Shown here piece after piece: positions 1 through 7,691 of a stretch of 34,245 nt of DNA. Under the pieces are notes generated by a model that was not told where the DNA came from, ran no database searches, and saw only the letters and a program-made list of their open reading frames with translations. Position 1 is the stretch's first letter, and each line of letters starts with the position of its first letter. Origin of the DNA: Planctomycetota bacterium (GTDB lineage: Bacteria > Planctomycetota > Planctomycetia > Gemmatales > Gemmataceae); contig JAKBCS010000050.1 in NCBI GenBank assembly GCA_021807595.1, forward strand, positions 1 to 34,245, in the 5' to 3' direction. Both the position numbers and the translations under genes were made by a program.

Positions 1-1650
1 GCGCTGAATCTGCTGACGGAGACGATAGAACGCCATGCGGCCCACGAAATAGGTGGACAGCTGACAGGAACTTTGTTTGGAGCGGATGATCTTGGCCAGG
101 GCCTCGCCCTCGGATTGGAAAGCGCGCTGGGTCAAGAAGGCCAAGGCTTCGTCGTCGCTCATGTTGGCGCAGTGCATTTTGTGATCGAGAATGGCATTGG
201 CCACGCTGCGCAAATACCACTTCAATTGATTCAGGCGTAAGGCCAAATCGCCCTTGCCGTAGCCCTGATCGAGCATCATCTGCTCGGTGTATACGGCCCA
301 GCCCTCGGCAAAGACGCCGGAAGAAAGCACGCGGCGAATACGCGAAGGATGGCGATTGGAATACTCCAATTGTACGTAATGCCCCGGATACGCTTCGTGG
401 ACGGTGAGAATCTGCAACATGCGCGTGTTGTACTCTTGCAGCAGCGTCTCAACGCGGCGGGCATCCCAACCGGAGGGCGGCGGGCTGACGGCATAATAAC
501 TGGCGGCCTTGACATCCAACGGCGGCGCGGGATTGAGATACGCCAGAGAATTGCCCCTGTGGAACTCCGGCATCTCGATGATCTTGCATTGATCGGGATC
601 GGGCAGGCGGAGAATGTCGTTGTCCCGGATGAACGCCTTGATGCGATCGACCGAGGCGCGCGCGTCGCGGACGAGGTTTTCGGGTTTACCGTGTTCGCGA
701 TTGAGCTTTTCAAGCACGAGGCGTATGGTTTCCGTTCGCCCCTTGGCATCATCGGGCGGCAGCGGTTTCCCAGGGTAAACGCCGCTCCACAGTTGTCGAG
801 CGACGATATACATGTCCCGCTCGACTCGCGCGAAGTCCGCCTCGGCTTCCTTCAACACCTCGTCGGCCGTCAGATTGGCGTCCAATTCAAAATCGAGTTT
901 GGTATTGAACTTCTCCTTGCCGATGCGCCATTCGCCCGTCGCCTGCGGCAGCAGCCCTTCCAGAAACTTCAAATGATCCTTCAAAAGCGGCGCGACGCGG
1001 TCGGCGGCGGGTTTCAGCTCGCTCAACTTCGGATTCTCGCCGGCAACTTCGTAGATGCCGTTCTCATAGAAGGCGATAGTGCCGCGCGTCTGGCGAATGG
1101 CCGTTTCCAAAATCACGCGCGGCGGATGGCGCAGATTCTCCTTGGCGGCGGCGATGATCTTAGGAAAATGGGTCATGCGCGCGACGCAGTTGCGCAGATT
1201 CGTCGCCTTGGGCTGCGTCGATTGCGCGAACAAAAGATAAACGCTATCGCTTAGATATTCGTTATAGACGCGCGGATCGTTCTCGAAAGGCTTCGTGTTC
1301 TCGGCCAGCCAGAGCGAGGCGGTGAGATAGCGCTTGAAGATTTCATAGTCGATCTGAGCCGAGCGCGACAGCTTGGCGTAATCGACTTTCTTGGGCAGAT
1401 CGGCGAGTGTCTGTCGATAGTGCGCCGTCCAGCCGTCGCGCGCCTTGGCGGAGATGTCGTCCAGCTGGTGGTCGAAACGGTGATCGCCCAGCCGCGTCGC
1501 CTCCAGTGGACGGCGTCGAAACGCCTCGTCCATGTACGTTTTGAAAAACGCGGCCAACCGTCCTTCTTCGTTCTCGTCCGCCGCCACGGGCGAGGCTGCG
1601 AACAACAACAACAAGGAGATCAGAGGAAGACAAGCGAACGCGGACTTCAT
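1..1650 (-). CDS. Secreted DUF885 family metallopeptidase-like protein (3' end cut by window edge)
   Basis: The minus strand stays open from an ATG at 1650 to position 1 (550 codons, no stop reached). The ATG is preceded by GGGAG about 8 nt upstream. The protein starts with a hydrophobic signal peptide (residues about 3-21, ending ASPVAA), so it is likely exported. A zinc-peptidase-like motif HEAYPGH lies at residues 418-424, and EGWAVYTE at 449-456 may hold a third ligand. This pattern is typical of DUF885, a family related to thermolysin-like gluzincins and often annotated as an uncharacterised peptidase. Family members are about 550-600 aa, so only a short tail is missing. tilS lies upstream on the same strand across a 127-bp gap with no clear terminator, so cotranscription is possible. 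The substrate is unknown. Confidence 0.88.
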   Translation of the reverse strand, partial: MKSAFACLPLISLLLLFAASPVAADENEEGRLAAFFKTYMDEAFRRRPLEATRLGDHRFDHQLDDISAKARDGWTAHYRQTLADLPKKVDYAKLSRSAQIDYEIFKRYLTASLWLAENTKPFENDPRVYNEYLSDSVYLLFAQSTQPKATNLRNCVARMTHFPKIIAAAKENLRHPPRVILETAIRQTRGTIAFYENGIYEVAGENPKLSELKPAADRVAPLLKDHLKFLEGLLPQATGEWRIGKEKFNTKLDFELDANLTADEVLKEAEADFARVERDMYIVARQLWSGVYPGKPLPPDDAKGRTETIRLVLEKLNREHGKPENLVRDARASVDRIKAFIRDNDILRLPDPDQCKIIEMPEFHRGNSLAYLNPAPPLDVKAASYYAVSPPPSGWDARRVETLLQEYNTRMLQILTVHEAYPGHYVQLEYSNRHPSRIRRVLSSGVFAEGWAVYTEQMMLDQGYGKGDLALRLNQLKWYLRSVANAILDHKMHCANMSDDEALAFLTQRAFQSEGEALAKIIRSKQSSCQLSTYFVGRMAFYRLRQQIQR

Positions 1651-1777
1651 GATAGCCACTCCCGATATGAGGGTTCCAAGCCAGGGATTATCGTAGCAGA
1701 TGAGAGATGGGAGAGTATCTCGGAGCCGTGCGGAAATTGTATCGAACGCCGCGGCGATTCTCGACGGTGCGGTTCGG

Positions 1778-2809
1778 CTACGACTCGTTCCGCAGGCCGA
1801 CTTGCACGACGCGCTCGAGACTGCGAACGCGGAGACGACCGGGGAGATCGACGGCGCTCTGTTCGCCGAAGACGACGGCGGCGACACGGTCCCATGCCGC
1901 ATAATCCATCGCGCCGAGCGGCCACTTCTCTCGAAGCCACACCAGTCGAAACATTTCGCGCACGCGCTGCCGCGCGGCCGACCGCAAAGGGAGACGCTGA
2001 AAGACGAGAATGGCTCCGGCGCGCGGCAACTCCGCGGCCGACAACAGAGCCAGGGCCGCCGTCTTTTCGTCGTGGTAGGTCGCTTCGGCTTGTTCGGACA
2101 AAGAGTTCAGGACCGCGAGGATAGCTGGATTGTATCGCTCGGCCAGGAGCGGCAACAGTTCGTGGCGAAGACGATTGCGCATGTAACGAAGATCGCTGTT
2201 GGTGGCGTCTTCCCGATACGACTGATTCAGCTCGCCAAGATAGGCGAGAATCTCTGTCCGCGTTGCCTCCAACAAGGGGCGTACCAGCGTGACGCCCTGT
2301 TCCAGTTCGCGCCGCGCTGCGATGCCGCGTAGGCCGCGCAATCCTGTGCCGCGCAGCAGACGATGCAACACCGTCTCGGCCCGATCGTTGGCGGTGTGGC
2401 CGGTGGCGACGATGGCCATGCCGTGTTGGCGCGCCACTTCGGCAAGCCAACCATAGCGCTCGCGGCGGGCCAAGGCTTCGAGGTTCGCCCGTTCGGCGCG
2501 CGCTTCGGCAGCGATGTCGCGCCGCGTTCGGGACAGCAGCACGGGGCCGCGCCCAAAAGAAGACAACTCGGCATGCAAATGAGCGACCGATTCCTCGTCG
2601 GCATCACTGTCCCTGCCCCGCAAGCCATGATTGAGATGCGCCAGGACGAGGGTGAGGGGGGAGTGTGGGCAGCGGGCGGCATCGAGAGCGCGAACGAGGG
2701 CCACGCTGTCCGCGCCTCCGGAAACGGCGACGACCATGCCCGTCGAACGCTCCGGCAAAGAACGCAGACAGCGTCGAGCCAGAGAGACGAGCCGCGCGAC
2801 TTCGGGCAT
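1778..2809 (-). CDS. tilS: tRNA(Ile)-lysidine synthase TilS (short form)
   Basis: TilS attaches lysine to C34 of tRNA-Ile(CAU), converting it to lysidine, so the tRNA reads AUA and is charged with Ile. The PP-loop ATPase signature SGGADS lies at about residues 30-35. The N-type ATPase core continues with LNHGLRG, the conserved ATGHTANDRAET and RPLLEATR, then N-R-R/L-R-H sequences (MRNRLRHELLPLL). At about 343 aa it is shorter than the E. coli enzyme and resembles forms with little or no C-terminal domain. The start at 2809 was chosen because GGAGG precedes it with 5-nt spacing; in-frame ATG 2821 and TTG 2824 lie just upstream. The GT87-like gene is divergent. The gene is normally essential. 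Confidence 0.93.
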   Translation of the reverse strand: MPEVARLVSLARRCLRSLPERSTGMVVAVSGGADSVALVRALDAARCPHSPLTLVLAHLNHGLRGRDSDADEESVAHLHAELSSFGRGPVLLSRTRRDIAAEARAERANLEALARRERYGWLAEVARQHGMAIVATGHTANDRAETVLHRLLRGTGLRGLRGIAARRELEQGVTLVRPLLEATRTEILAYLGELNQSYREDATNSDLRYMRNRLRHELLPLLAERYNPAILAVLNSLSEQAEATYHDEKTAALALLSAAELPRAGAILVFQRLPLRSAARQRVREMFRLVWLREKWPLGAMDYAAWDRVAAVVFGEQSAVDLPGRLRVRSLERVVQVGLRNES

Positions 2810-2885
2810 TCTCTCCTCCATCAATTTGCTACAATCCCTTCCAGCCGTTGCTGAACGCCATCGAGGCTAAGCGGCTCTCTGAAAA

Positions 2886-2916
2886 CCTCTCGCCCCCTGG
2901 TACTCAGGAAAGGAGG
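2886..2916. repeat. Dispersed stem-loop repeat, copy 1
   Basis: This GC-rich segment contains CTCTCGCCCC, then CCTG and CAGG around a GTACT-containing loop, ending AGGAGG. On the minus strand its flank reads GAGAGGTTTTCAGAGAGCC, similar to flanks of the copies at 7063 and 16476. It lies in the tilS/GT87 divergent spacer just before the GT87 start. The stem is degenerate in this copy. Confidence 0.45.
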
Positions 2917-2956
2917 CGTGCAGGCGCAAGCCCCGCGCCCTGTTTGGAGGCGCGAA

Positions 2957-4777
2957 ATGCCCGCGACTCCATCCATTGGTTCATTGTACGCCGTGTCGTC
3001 AACGAGAGTTCCCACGCCGATGAACGATCCCGTCAATCGTCAATCTGTCGCTCCCGAATGCCCCCGCGTCTCGGTCCATCGCTCCGGGGGGTGCGAATCG
3101 GCACGGGTTTCGCGTTTCTTATTTCAGCCTCGAACGCGCTGGATTCTGAGCTGGATTGTCGCGGTGGCGTCTGCGGTGTTTGTCGCGGAAGAAGCGTGGC
3201 GATGCAACGACGACAAACTCCGTCGGGACGGCAATGGCGGACACGCGAGTATCGACTTCGGCGGCCAGTGGCTTATGGCTCGCACTTTCGTCGTGGGACA
3301 AGGGAGACATCTCTATCGGCGCAATCATCTCCGACCCATCGCCCGCGCTAGCTATCCGCCCGGTTCCGAACGACCCGATGCGGAATTAAGCGATGCCGAG
3401 TCTTTGATGACTTGGTTGACGGGAACCGACGACGAGCAGGCACCGAACGCCGTCGCTTCCTTCGCGCTGCCTTTGGCCGGCAGCTCGGCTTTGAGCGAGG
3501 CGGTTTTGCTCGCCTCGGGGAAGACGATGTGGACGGAAGAACGGTTGGGGCATGTCACCGCGCCGCGGATCGGAGGCGCTTTGTACCCGCCGGTTCACGC
3601 TCTGTTGTACGCTCCGTTGGGGCTGCTGCCGCCGCGCGTCGCCTATCGCGTCATGCAGGGATTCGTACTCTCGATGGTCTTCTTTGCCGGTTGGGTGGCA
3701 CAGCGATTGACGGAACGGCGCGTGTGGATGCCGGTGGCGGCCGTATTCGTCATGATGTTTCCGGGCTTTGCCGGATGCGTCGGCTTGGGGCAGAACGGCT
3801 CGATCTCGATGACGATTGTGCTACTTGGATGGTGGCAATTGACGCGCGGGCGGGAGGTATCGGCGGGTATTTGTTGGGGGTTGCTCGCCTACAAACCGGT
3901 GTGGGCGCTGGCGTTCTTGCTCGTGCCGTTGCTTTTGGGACGTTGGCGCATGGCCGTGAGCATGGCGGGGATGGGGCTGACGCTGATCGTCCTAACGCTG
4001 CCGTTCGTCGGTTGGGAAGCGTGGCGCGATTGGCTCCAGGTCGGGCAAGCGGCCGCTCAAGAATATCGGCGACAAGAGAACTGGATTATTCTCAGCCGCG
4101 ATTTACTGTGCCTTCCGCGCCGCTGGCTGCTCGCCTTCGAGGATCAGGTCGCCAAAGATCTCGTCTGGCGAAGGGATTCCGTCTCCTCCGTTACCGCCGA
4201 TCCGCTCGACGCGCCGTGGGATCATCCGTTGCTTTCCCTACTAGGTTGGGGGCTTTGGACGGCGGTGCTGTCCACCACCCTCGTGGTGGTTTGGCGGCGA
4301 TGGCCGCGACGCGGGGAGAGGACCGAGCTGTTCCCTTCGTTCGCGTTGATGGGCGGGTTCTTCTCGTGCTACCACTTTCTGTACTACGATTTCGTCGTCG
4401 CCGCCGTGCCGGTTCTGCTATTGTTCTCACGGCCGCGCCGCTATCTTCCACCCCTCCGCGGCCTTTGGCGAACGACCGCCGCTCGGTGGAAGAGATCGGA
4501 CGGATCGTCTCGATGGGCGTACTTCCGCAACGCCTTTCCTCCACTTCTGCTGTTTTTGATTATCGTTGTCCCCGCCGTCAGTTGCATCCGCGACAAGACG
4601 TTTCACTTTCCGCCCTTCGATACGTTCGGGCTGCTCGCTTTGTGGGCGTGGTGCGGCTATCAGTTGATGTCGAAAAACCTACGACAGACCGCGAAGTTCG
4701 CGCACCTTGGCCCCGATGTCGGGAGCGCGCGCGAACGTCTCGCCGATCAGCATGGCACGGACTCCGGCCTTGCTTAG
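2957..4777 (+). CDS. Multipass membrane glycosyltransferase, GT87/DUF2029-like
   Basis: This protein of about 606 aa has one TM helix after an N-terminal cytoplasmic stretch, a large first extracytoplasmic loop, then many hydrophobic segments (for example VWMPVAAVFVMMFPGFAG and VWALAFLLVPLLLG). The sequence GLGQNGSISM followed by GLLAYKP matches the GQ-N and KP features of GT87/DUF2029 mannosyltransferases. These GT-C enzymes use polyprenyl-phosphate sugars on the outer face of the membrane. The ATG at 2957 is preceded by a perfect GGAGG with 6-nt spacing; an upstream in-frame GTG (2918) and a downstream ATG (3020) have poorer sites. The last 32 or so residues are encoded antisense to the 3' end of trpC. 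The exact substrate cannot be told. Confidence 0.82.
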   Translation: MPATPSIGSLYAVSSTRVPTPMNDPVNRQSVAPECPRVSVHRSGGCESARVSRFLFQPRTRWILSWIVAVASAVFVAEEAWRCNDDKLRRDGNGGHASIDFGGQWLMARTFVVGQGRHLYRRNHLRPIARASYPPGSERPDAELSDAESLMTWLTGTDDEQAPNAVASFALPLAGSSALSEAVLLASGKTMWTEERLGHVTAPRIGGALYPPVHALLYAPLGLLPPRVAYRVMQGFVLSMVFFAGWVAQRLTERRVWMPVAAVFVMMFPGFAGCVGLGQNGSISMTIVLLGWWQLTRGREVSAGICWGLLAYKPVWALAFLLVPLLLGRWRMAVSMAGMGLTLIVLTLPFVGWEAWRDWLQVGQAAAQEYRRQENWIILSRDLLCLPRRWLLAFEDQVAKDLVWRRDSVSSVTADPLDAPWDHPLLSLLGWGLWTAVLSTTLVVVWRRWPRRGERTELFPSFALMGGFFSCYHFLYYDFVVAAVPVLLLFSRPRRYLPPLRGLWRTTAARWKRSDGSSRWAYFRNAFPPLLLFLIIVVPAVSCIRDKTFHFPPFDTFGLLALWAWCGYQLMSKNLRQTAKFAHLGPDVGSARERLADQHGTDSGLA

Positions 4778-5464
4778 CCGTTCGATGTCGGCGCGCGTAC
4801 GAATGCCGCTCTCGCTGACGAGACACACATCGGGCGGCATCGCCTCGATCAGATCGAGGGTATGTTCGAGCCGCGTTTGGAACGAGCGCAGGTCGCGGTT
4901 GTTAACGCCGATCAGACGCGCGCCGCTGTCGAGGACGCGCGGCAGGTTGTCCCGTTCGTACAATTCGACGAGGGCTTGCAAGCCGAGTTCCGACGCCTCG
5001 CGGAGCAGACGCGGCAGTGCTTGTTCGTCGAGGATCTCGGCGATGAGCAAGACGGCGTCCGCTCCCGCCCAACGCGCCTCGAGCAGTTGATAGCGATCCA
5101 GAATGAAATCCTTGCGCAGCAGAGGCAGCGACACGGCGGAACGGATGGCGGAAAGATAATCCAGATGCCCTTGAAACGACGGCTCATCCGTCAGCACGCT
5201 GATGCACGCCGCCCCGTTGGCTTCGTACATGCGGGCGATGGCGACCGGATCGAAGTCGGCGCGGAGAAGTCCGGCGGAAGGCGAAGCCTTTTTGACCTCG
5301 GCGATGATCGCCGCTTCGGGGGCGCGTTCGAGGGCGGCGCGGAAATCGCGCGTCGGGGGCGAGGCTTCGATCCGCCTTTCGACTTGCTCGTCCGGCATAC
5401 GAAGTCGTGCCGCGTCGATTTCTCGGCGTTTGTAGCCCACGATGCGTTCGAGGATAGTGGACAT
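4679..5464 (-). CDS. trpC: Indole-3-glycerol phosphate synthase
   Basis: TrpC converts carboxyphenylaminodeoxyribulose phosphate to indole-3-glycerol phosphate in tryptophan synthesis; it is a cytosolic TIM barrel. Family motifs are in order: EVKKASPS (catalytic Lys), ISVLTDEPSFQG, LPLLRKDFI, VNNRDL, LVSESGI and AMLIGE near the C-terminus. The length of 261 aa is normal. The start at 5464 (MSTILERIV) was chosen because GGAAGAG lies just upstream; the open frame extends 54 codons further but that part has no TrpC homology and covers the start of the divergent CPBP gene. It stands alone here with no other trp genes, and its stop lies inside the convergent GT87 gene. Confidence 0.95.
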   Translation of the reverse strand: MSTILERIVGYKRREIDAARLRMPDEQVERRIEASPPTRDFRAALERAPEAAIIAEVKKASPSAGLLRADFDPVAIARMYEANGAACISVLTDEPSFQGHLDYLSAIRSAVSLPLLRKDFILDRYQLLEARWAGADAVLLIAEILDEQALPRLLREASELGLQALVELYERDNLPRVLDSGARLIGVNNRDLRSFQTRLEHTLDLIEAMPPDVCLVSESGIRTRADIERLSKAGVRAMLIGETFARAPDIGAKVRELRGLS

Positions 5465-5501
5465 GGTTCTCTTCCAATGGCCTAGTCTCAGAAAGTCAGA
5501 T

Positions 5502-6428
5502 ATGCAAGATGACCGCGCGAACGTCAACCTCGGCAAACCCTCGGTCCCGTGGAGCGGAGCGGAAATCGGCCTCGCAGCCTTCTTGGCGTTGGTGTTTTGG
5601 CCGGGACTGATGGCCGAATTGGTCAATGGAATTGGTTTCGAGCGTTGGTACTACGGCGAGGCGGTGGTAGACAAACGTCGGCTTTTGCTCTGGGTCAACG
5701 CCTTGGCCGCGCCGTTCCAGGTGTTGACGTATCCCCTCGTGTTCGCGGCGCTATGTGGTGCGCGCCCAGAGCAGCTCGGCCTGACGACGCGGCAACTCGG
5801 TCGCAACCTCTTGGCGGGCCTGGGGGGAATGCTGCTCGTCCCCGATGTGTTCGCTCTGTTTTGGCTGGTTCGCCGTTGCTGCGGCGCGAGCGGCGAGGAA
5901 GGCGTCGAGAAACACGCTTTGGAGATGCTCGCCGGTCAAGGTTTGTCGTTGAGCGAATGGATCTTGCTGTACTTCACGGCCACTATCGCCGCGCCACTGC
6001 ACGAGGAATTGGCCTTTCGAGGCGTTCTTCAGCCGTGGTTGGCGAAGGGGCGCTGGCGCGGACTGCTCGCGCTGCTCGGCGCGCTGGCGCTAACGCTATG
6101 GTATCGCCGTGCGCAAATCCACGGGGCTTACCCAGAGGGGTGGGGCAACGTCTTTGAGGCAGCCGTGCCGTTGTTCTTCGTATTGACCCTGTTTCCCTTG
6201 TATCTGCTTGCGGCTGGTTTCGGAGGCGAGCAAGCGGCGGCACTGGTCGGCGCTTCGGCGCTGTTTGCGTGCCTCCATTCGACTTGGCCGACGCCGATTC
6301 CGCTCTTCTTATTGGCACTTGGATTGGGTTTGCTGGCTCAACGAACGCAAAGCCTCGTCGCGCCCGTTTTGCTGCACGGCCTGTTCAATGCCATCAGTTG
6401 CATCCAGTTGTCGCTGGATGGTTTCTGA
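5502..6428 (+). CDS. CPBP family intramembrane glutamic endopeptidase
   Basis: This multipass protein of about 308 aa has the CPBP (Abi/CaaX protease-like, Rce1-type) motifs. EE and R occur in HEELAFRG (E168, E169, R173), followed by FACLHSTWP (H259) and PVLLHGLFNA (H292, N296). These are the residues that form the active site in Rce1-like proteases. Members cleave within membranes; some process prenylated or leaderless peptides, others have unknown substrates. The start at 5502 (MQDDRANV) is chosen over 5442, which would lie inside trpC. Only 37 bp separate it from the trpC start, so its promoter probably lies within trpC coding DNA. It is a single gene with no obvious partner. Confidence 0.85.
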   Translation: MQDDRANVNLGKPSVPWSGAEIGLAAFLALVFWPGLMAELVNGIGFERWYYGEAVVDKRRLLLWVNALAAPFQVLTYPLVFAALCGARPEQLGLTTRQLGRNLLAGLGGMLLVPDVFALFWLVRRCCGASGEEGVEKHALEMLAGQGLSLSEWILLYFTATIAAPLHEELAFRGVLQPWLAKGRWRGLLALLGALALTLWYRRAQIHGAYPEGWGNVFEAAVPLFFVLTLFPLYLLAAGFGGEQAAALVGASALFACLHSTWPTPIPLFLLALGLGLLAQRTQSLVAPVLLHGLFNAISCIQLSLDGF

Positions 6429-6508
6429 GCGGGGGCCATAGCCCACGGAGGATTACCCTATCGGAGGCCGACGAACCCCGCGCTCAGGTGACGCCGCCCT
6501 CGAAGCCG

Positions 6509-6781
6509 CTAGGCCACATCCTCGCCTCCCGACGCCGCCGGCGCGCCATCGGGCGGGAGTTCCTTGCTGCCGACGATGACGAGACTTGCGTTGATGAGTA
6601 CCGGCACATGCTGGCCTTCGATCTCAATGGTGGTTCGGCCATTGACGTACCAACCGAGCGAGCCGGTGGAAAATTCCTTGACCTCGGCCATTTGCGGCAC
6701 GCCGTTGACAGTCACGGTCACAGGTTTGGCTTTGGCCCGAAAGTCGGCGCGGCTGATGGGGCAAGTCGTTTTCTTGGCCAC
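6509..6781 (-). CDS. Conserved planctomycete small protein, MAKKTTCP type
   Basis: This 90-aa soluble protein starts at GTG 6781 behind a strong AAGGAG ribosome-binding site. It begins MAKKTTCPISRADFRAKA and contains GSLGWYVNGRTTIEI and VPVLINASLVIVGSKELP. I recognise this as a short, strongly conserved protein family of Gemmata-type planctomycetes with no assigned function. It has no signal peptide or TM helix. The beta-rich middle suggests a small barrel or sandwich fold, which is an inference. The C-terminal Gly/Ala/Pro-rich tail (DGAPAASGGEDVA) is probably disordered. A putative extended -10 promoter lies about 60 bp upstream. It is likely monocistronic. Confidence 0.8.
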   Translation of the reverse strand: MAKKTTCPISRADFRAKAKPVTVTVNGVPQMAEVKEFSTGSLGWYVNGRTTIEIEGQHVPVLINASLVIVGSKELPPDGAPAASGGEDVA

Positions 6782-6837
6782 GATGGTCTCCTTCTTGGAT
6801 CGAGAACATACGGATTCAACTTCACGCGAACCGGCAG

Positions 6838-6868
6838 ATCATACCATGCCCCCGTGGGGGGACGGCAA
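6838..6868 (-). promoter_or_regulatory. Putative promoter of the 90-aa protein gene
   Basis: On the minus strand an extended -10 box (TGGTATGAT, hexamer at 6843-6838) is preceded by TTGCCG (6868-6863) at 19 bp, which is slightly long. It lies about 57 bp upstream of the GTG start. Confidence 0.35.
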
Positions 6869-6904
6869 GCGAAATTACCGTTCGCGCGGAGTTTGACGAT
6901 TCAA

Positions 6905-6926
6905 CCCGGCAGCGAAAGATGCCGGG
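6905..6926. other. Hairpin CCCGGCA-8-TGCCGGG
   Basis: A perfect 7-bp GC-rich inverted repeat with an 8-nt loop lies in the 330-bp gap between the 90-aa gene and the small lipoprotein gene. It has no T-run on either side, so it is not a clear intrinsic terminator. Apart from this hairpin, the promoter and the repeat at 7063, nothing else is recognisable in the gap. Confidence 0.4.
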
Positions 6927-7062
6927 CCGGTGGCGAGCGTCCAAGAAGCGCGCCTCGACGAGAATCGTTGCAAGGATGGGTGCTTTCGGATTCCGATGAC
7001 TGCCCCTCGGCCGAAAAGCACCTCAAAGTACGACGTTTCGCTCTGAGTGGCTATCCGAGAAG

Positions 7063-7093
7063 CCCCTCTCCCCCGTACTCAGAGGGAGAGGGG
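7063..7093. repeat. Dispersed stem-loop repeat, copy 2 (perfect 10-bp stem)
   Basis: CCCCTCTCCC at 7063-7072 pairs perfectly with GGGAGAGGGG at 7084-7093; the 11-nt loop contains GTACTC. It lies 18 bp past the stop of the minus-strand lipoprotein gene, so it may act as a transcript end. The minus-strand flank GGGGCTTCTCGGATAG matches the flank of the copy at 16476. Confidence 0.65.
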
Positions 7094-7111
7094 AGCTTAT
7101 GAGACAGACTC

Positions 7112-7438
7112 TCAGCGGAATCCGCCCGTACTCGACATTCCCGACATATTCGGCGACAGGGGCGACATACTCGAAGCCATGTTCGGAGCTGCCATACCCG
7201 TAGGAGCGGCGGACGGGAACGCGTTCGATGCCCCCTGCATCCCCTGCGCGGCCGCGATACTGCCGAGGCCCGGCTGGGCATTCTGCGAGTACGACATGCC
7301 ACTTGCTGAACCGTATGGTCCGCTCTGCGCGGTCGGCGGAGCACCATAGCTGCTGTTGCTGTTGGCACTCTTGCAGCCCACCGCTGCCGCCAACAGAATC
7401 GCACCGTGCAGCCACCAGAGACGGCTGGACTTTTTCAT
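7112..7438 (-). CDS. Small predicted lipoprotein, Ser/Gly/Ala/Pro/Met-rich
   Basis: This 108-aa protein has a type II signal peptide: MKKSS, a hydrophobic core WLHGAILLAAAV, and a lipobox ending in Cys22 (AAVGC). The mature part is low complexity, rich in Ser, Gly, Ala, Pro, Met and Asn (for example SPLSPNMSGMSSTGG), with no recognisable fold. It is probably a disordered outer-membrane or periplasmic lipoprotein. The ATG at 7438 has AAGGAA upstream; the open frame runs 70 codons further but without signal-peptide logic. It follows the GT39-like gene after about 250 bp. Function unknown. Confidence 0.75.
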   Translation of the reverse strand: MKKSSRLWWLHGAILLAAAVGCKSANSNSSYGAPPTAQSGPYGSASGMSYSQNAQPGLGSIAAAQGMQGASNAFPSAAPTGMAAPNMASSMSPLSPNMSGMSSTGGFR

Positions 7439-7691
7439 CTTCAATTTCCTTTCCGTGTGAGCCTCGAAACGGCCCGGGAGTCCCCCGACTCCACCGTTCC
7501 AGACCGCTCCTCGAACTGCGGCCCCTCCAATCCTTATCATCGGCATTTCCGGAAGCGAACCATTGCTCACTTTGTCGAAATCCTCGATTTTTTGCAAAGA
7601 ACGGCGAACGACACCAACGCCGGATGAGTTGGCGCACCGGCTGTGCAAACGGTCGAGTAGGTAAGTCGGCTACCTGGAGTGTTTGGCCATT
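7439..7691. other. Intergenic gap without recognisable gene
   Basis: This 253-bp stretch between the small lipoprotein gene and the GT39-like gene holds no convincing ORF. It has a T-run on the plus strand near 7590 and short imperfect inverted repeats near 7625-7680, but no clear terminator or promoter. Confidence 0.4.

Noticed and set aside
349-1254. 301-aa plus-strand ORF over the DUF885 gene
   Set aside because: It lies antisense to a gene with a signal peptide and HEAYPGH motif; its own translation shows no family features. High GC keeps such shadow frames open.
3412-4818. 468-aa plus-strand ORF in another frame over the GT87-like gene
   Set aside because: Arg/Ala-rich translation without hydrophobic segments or motifs, typical of a shifted frame.
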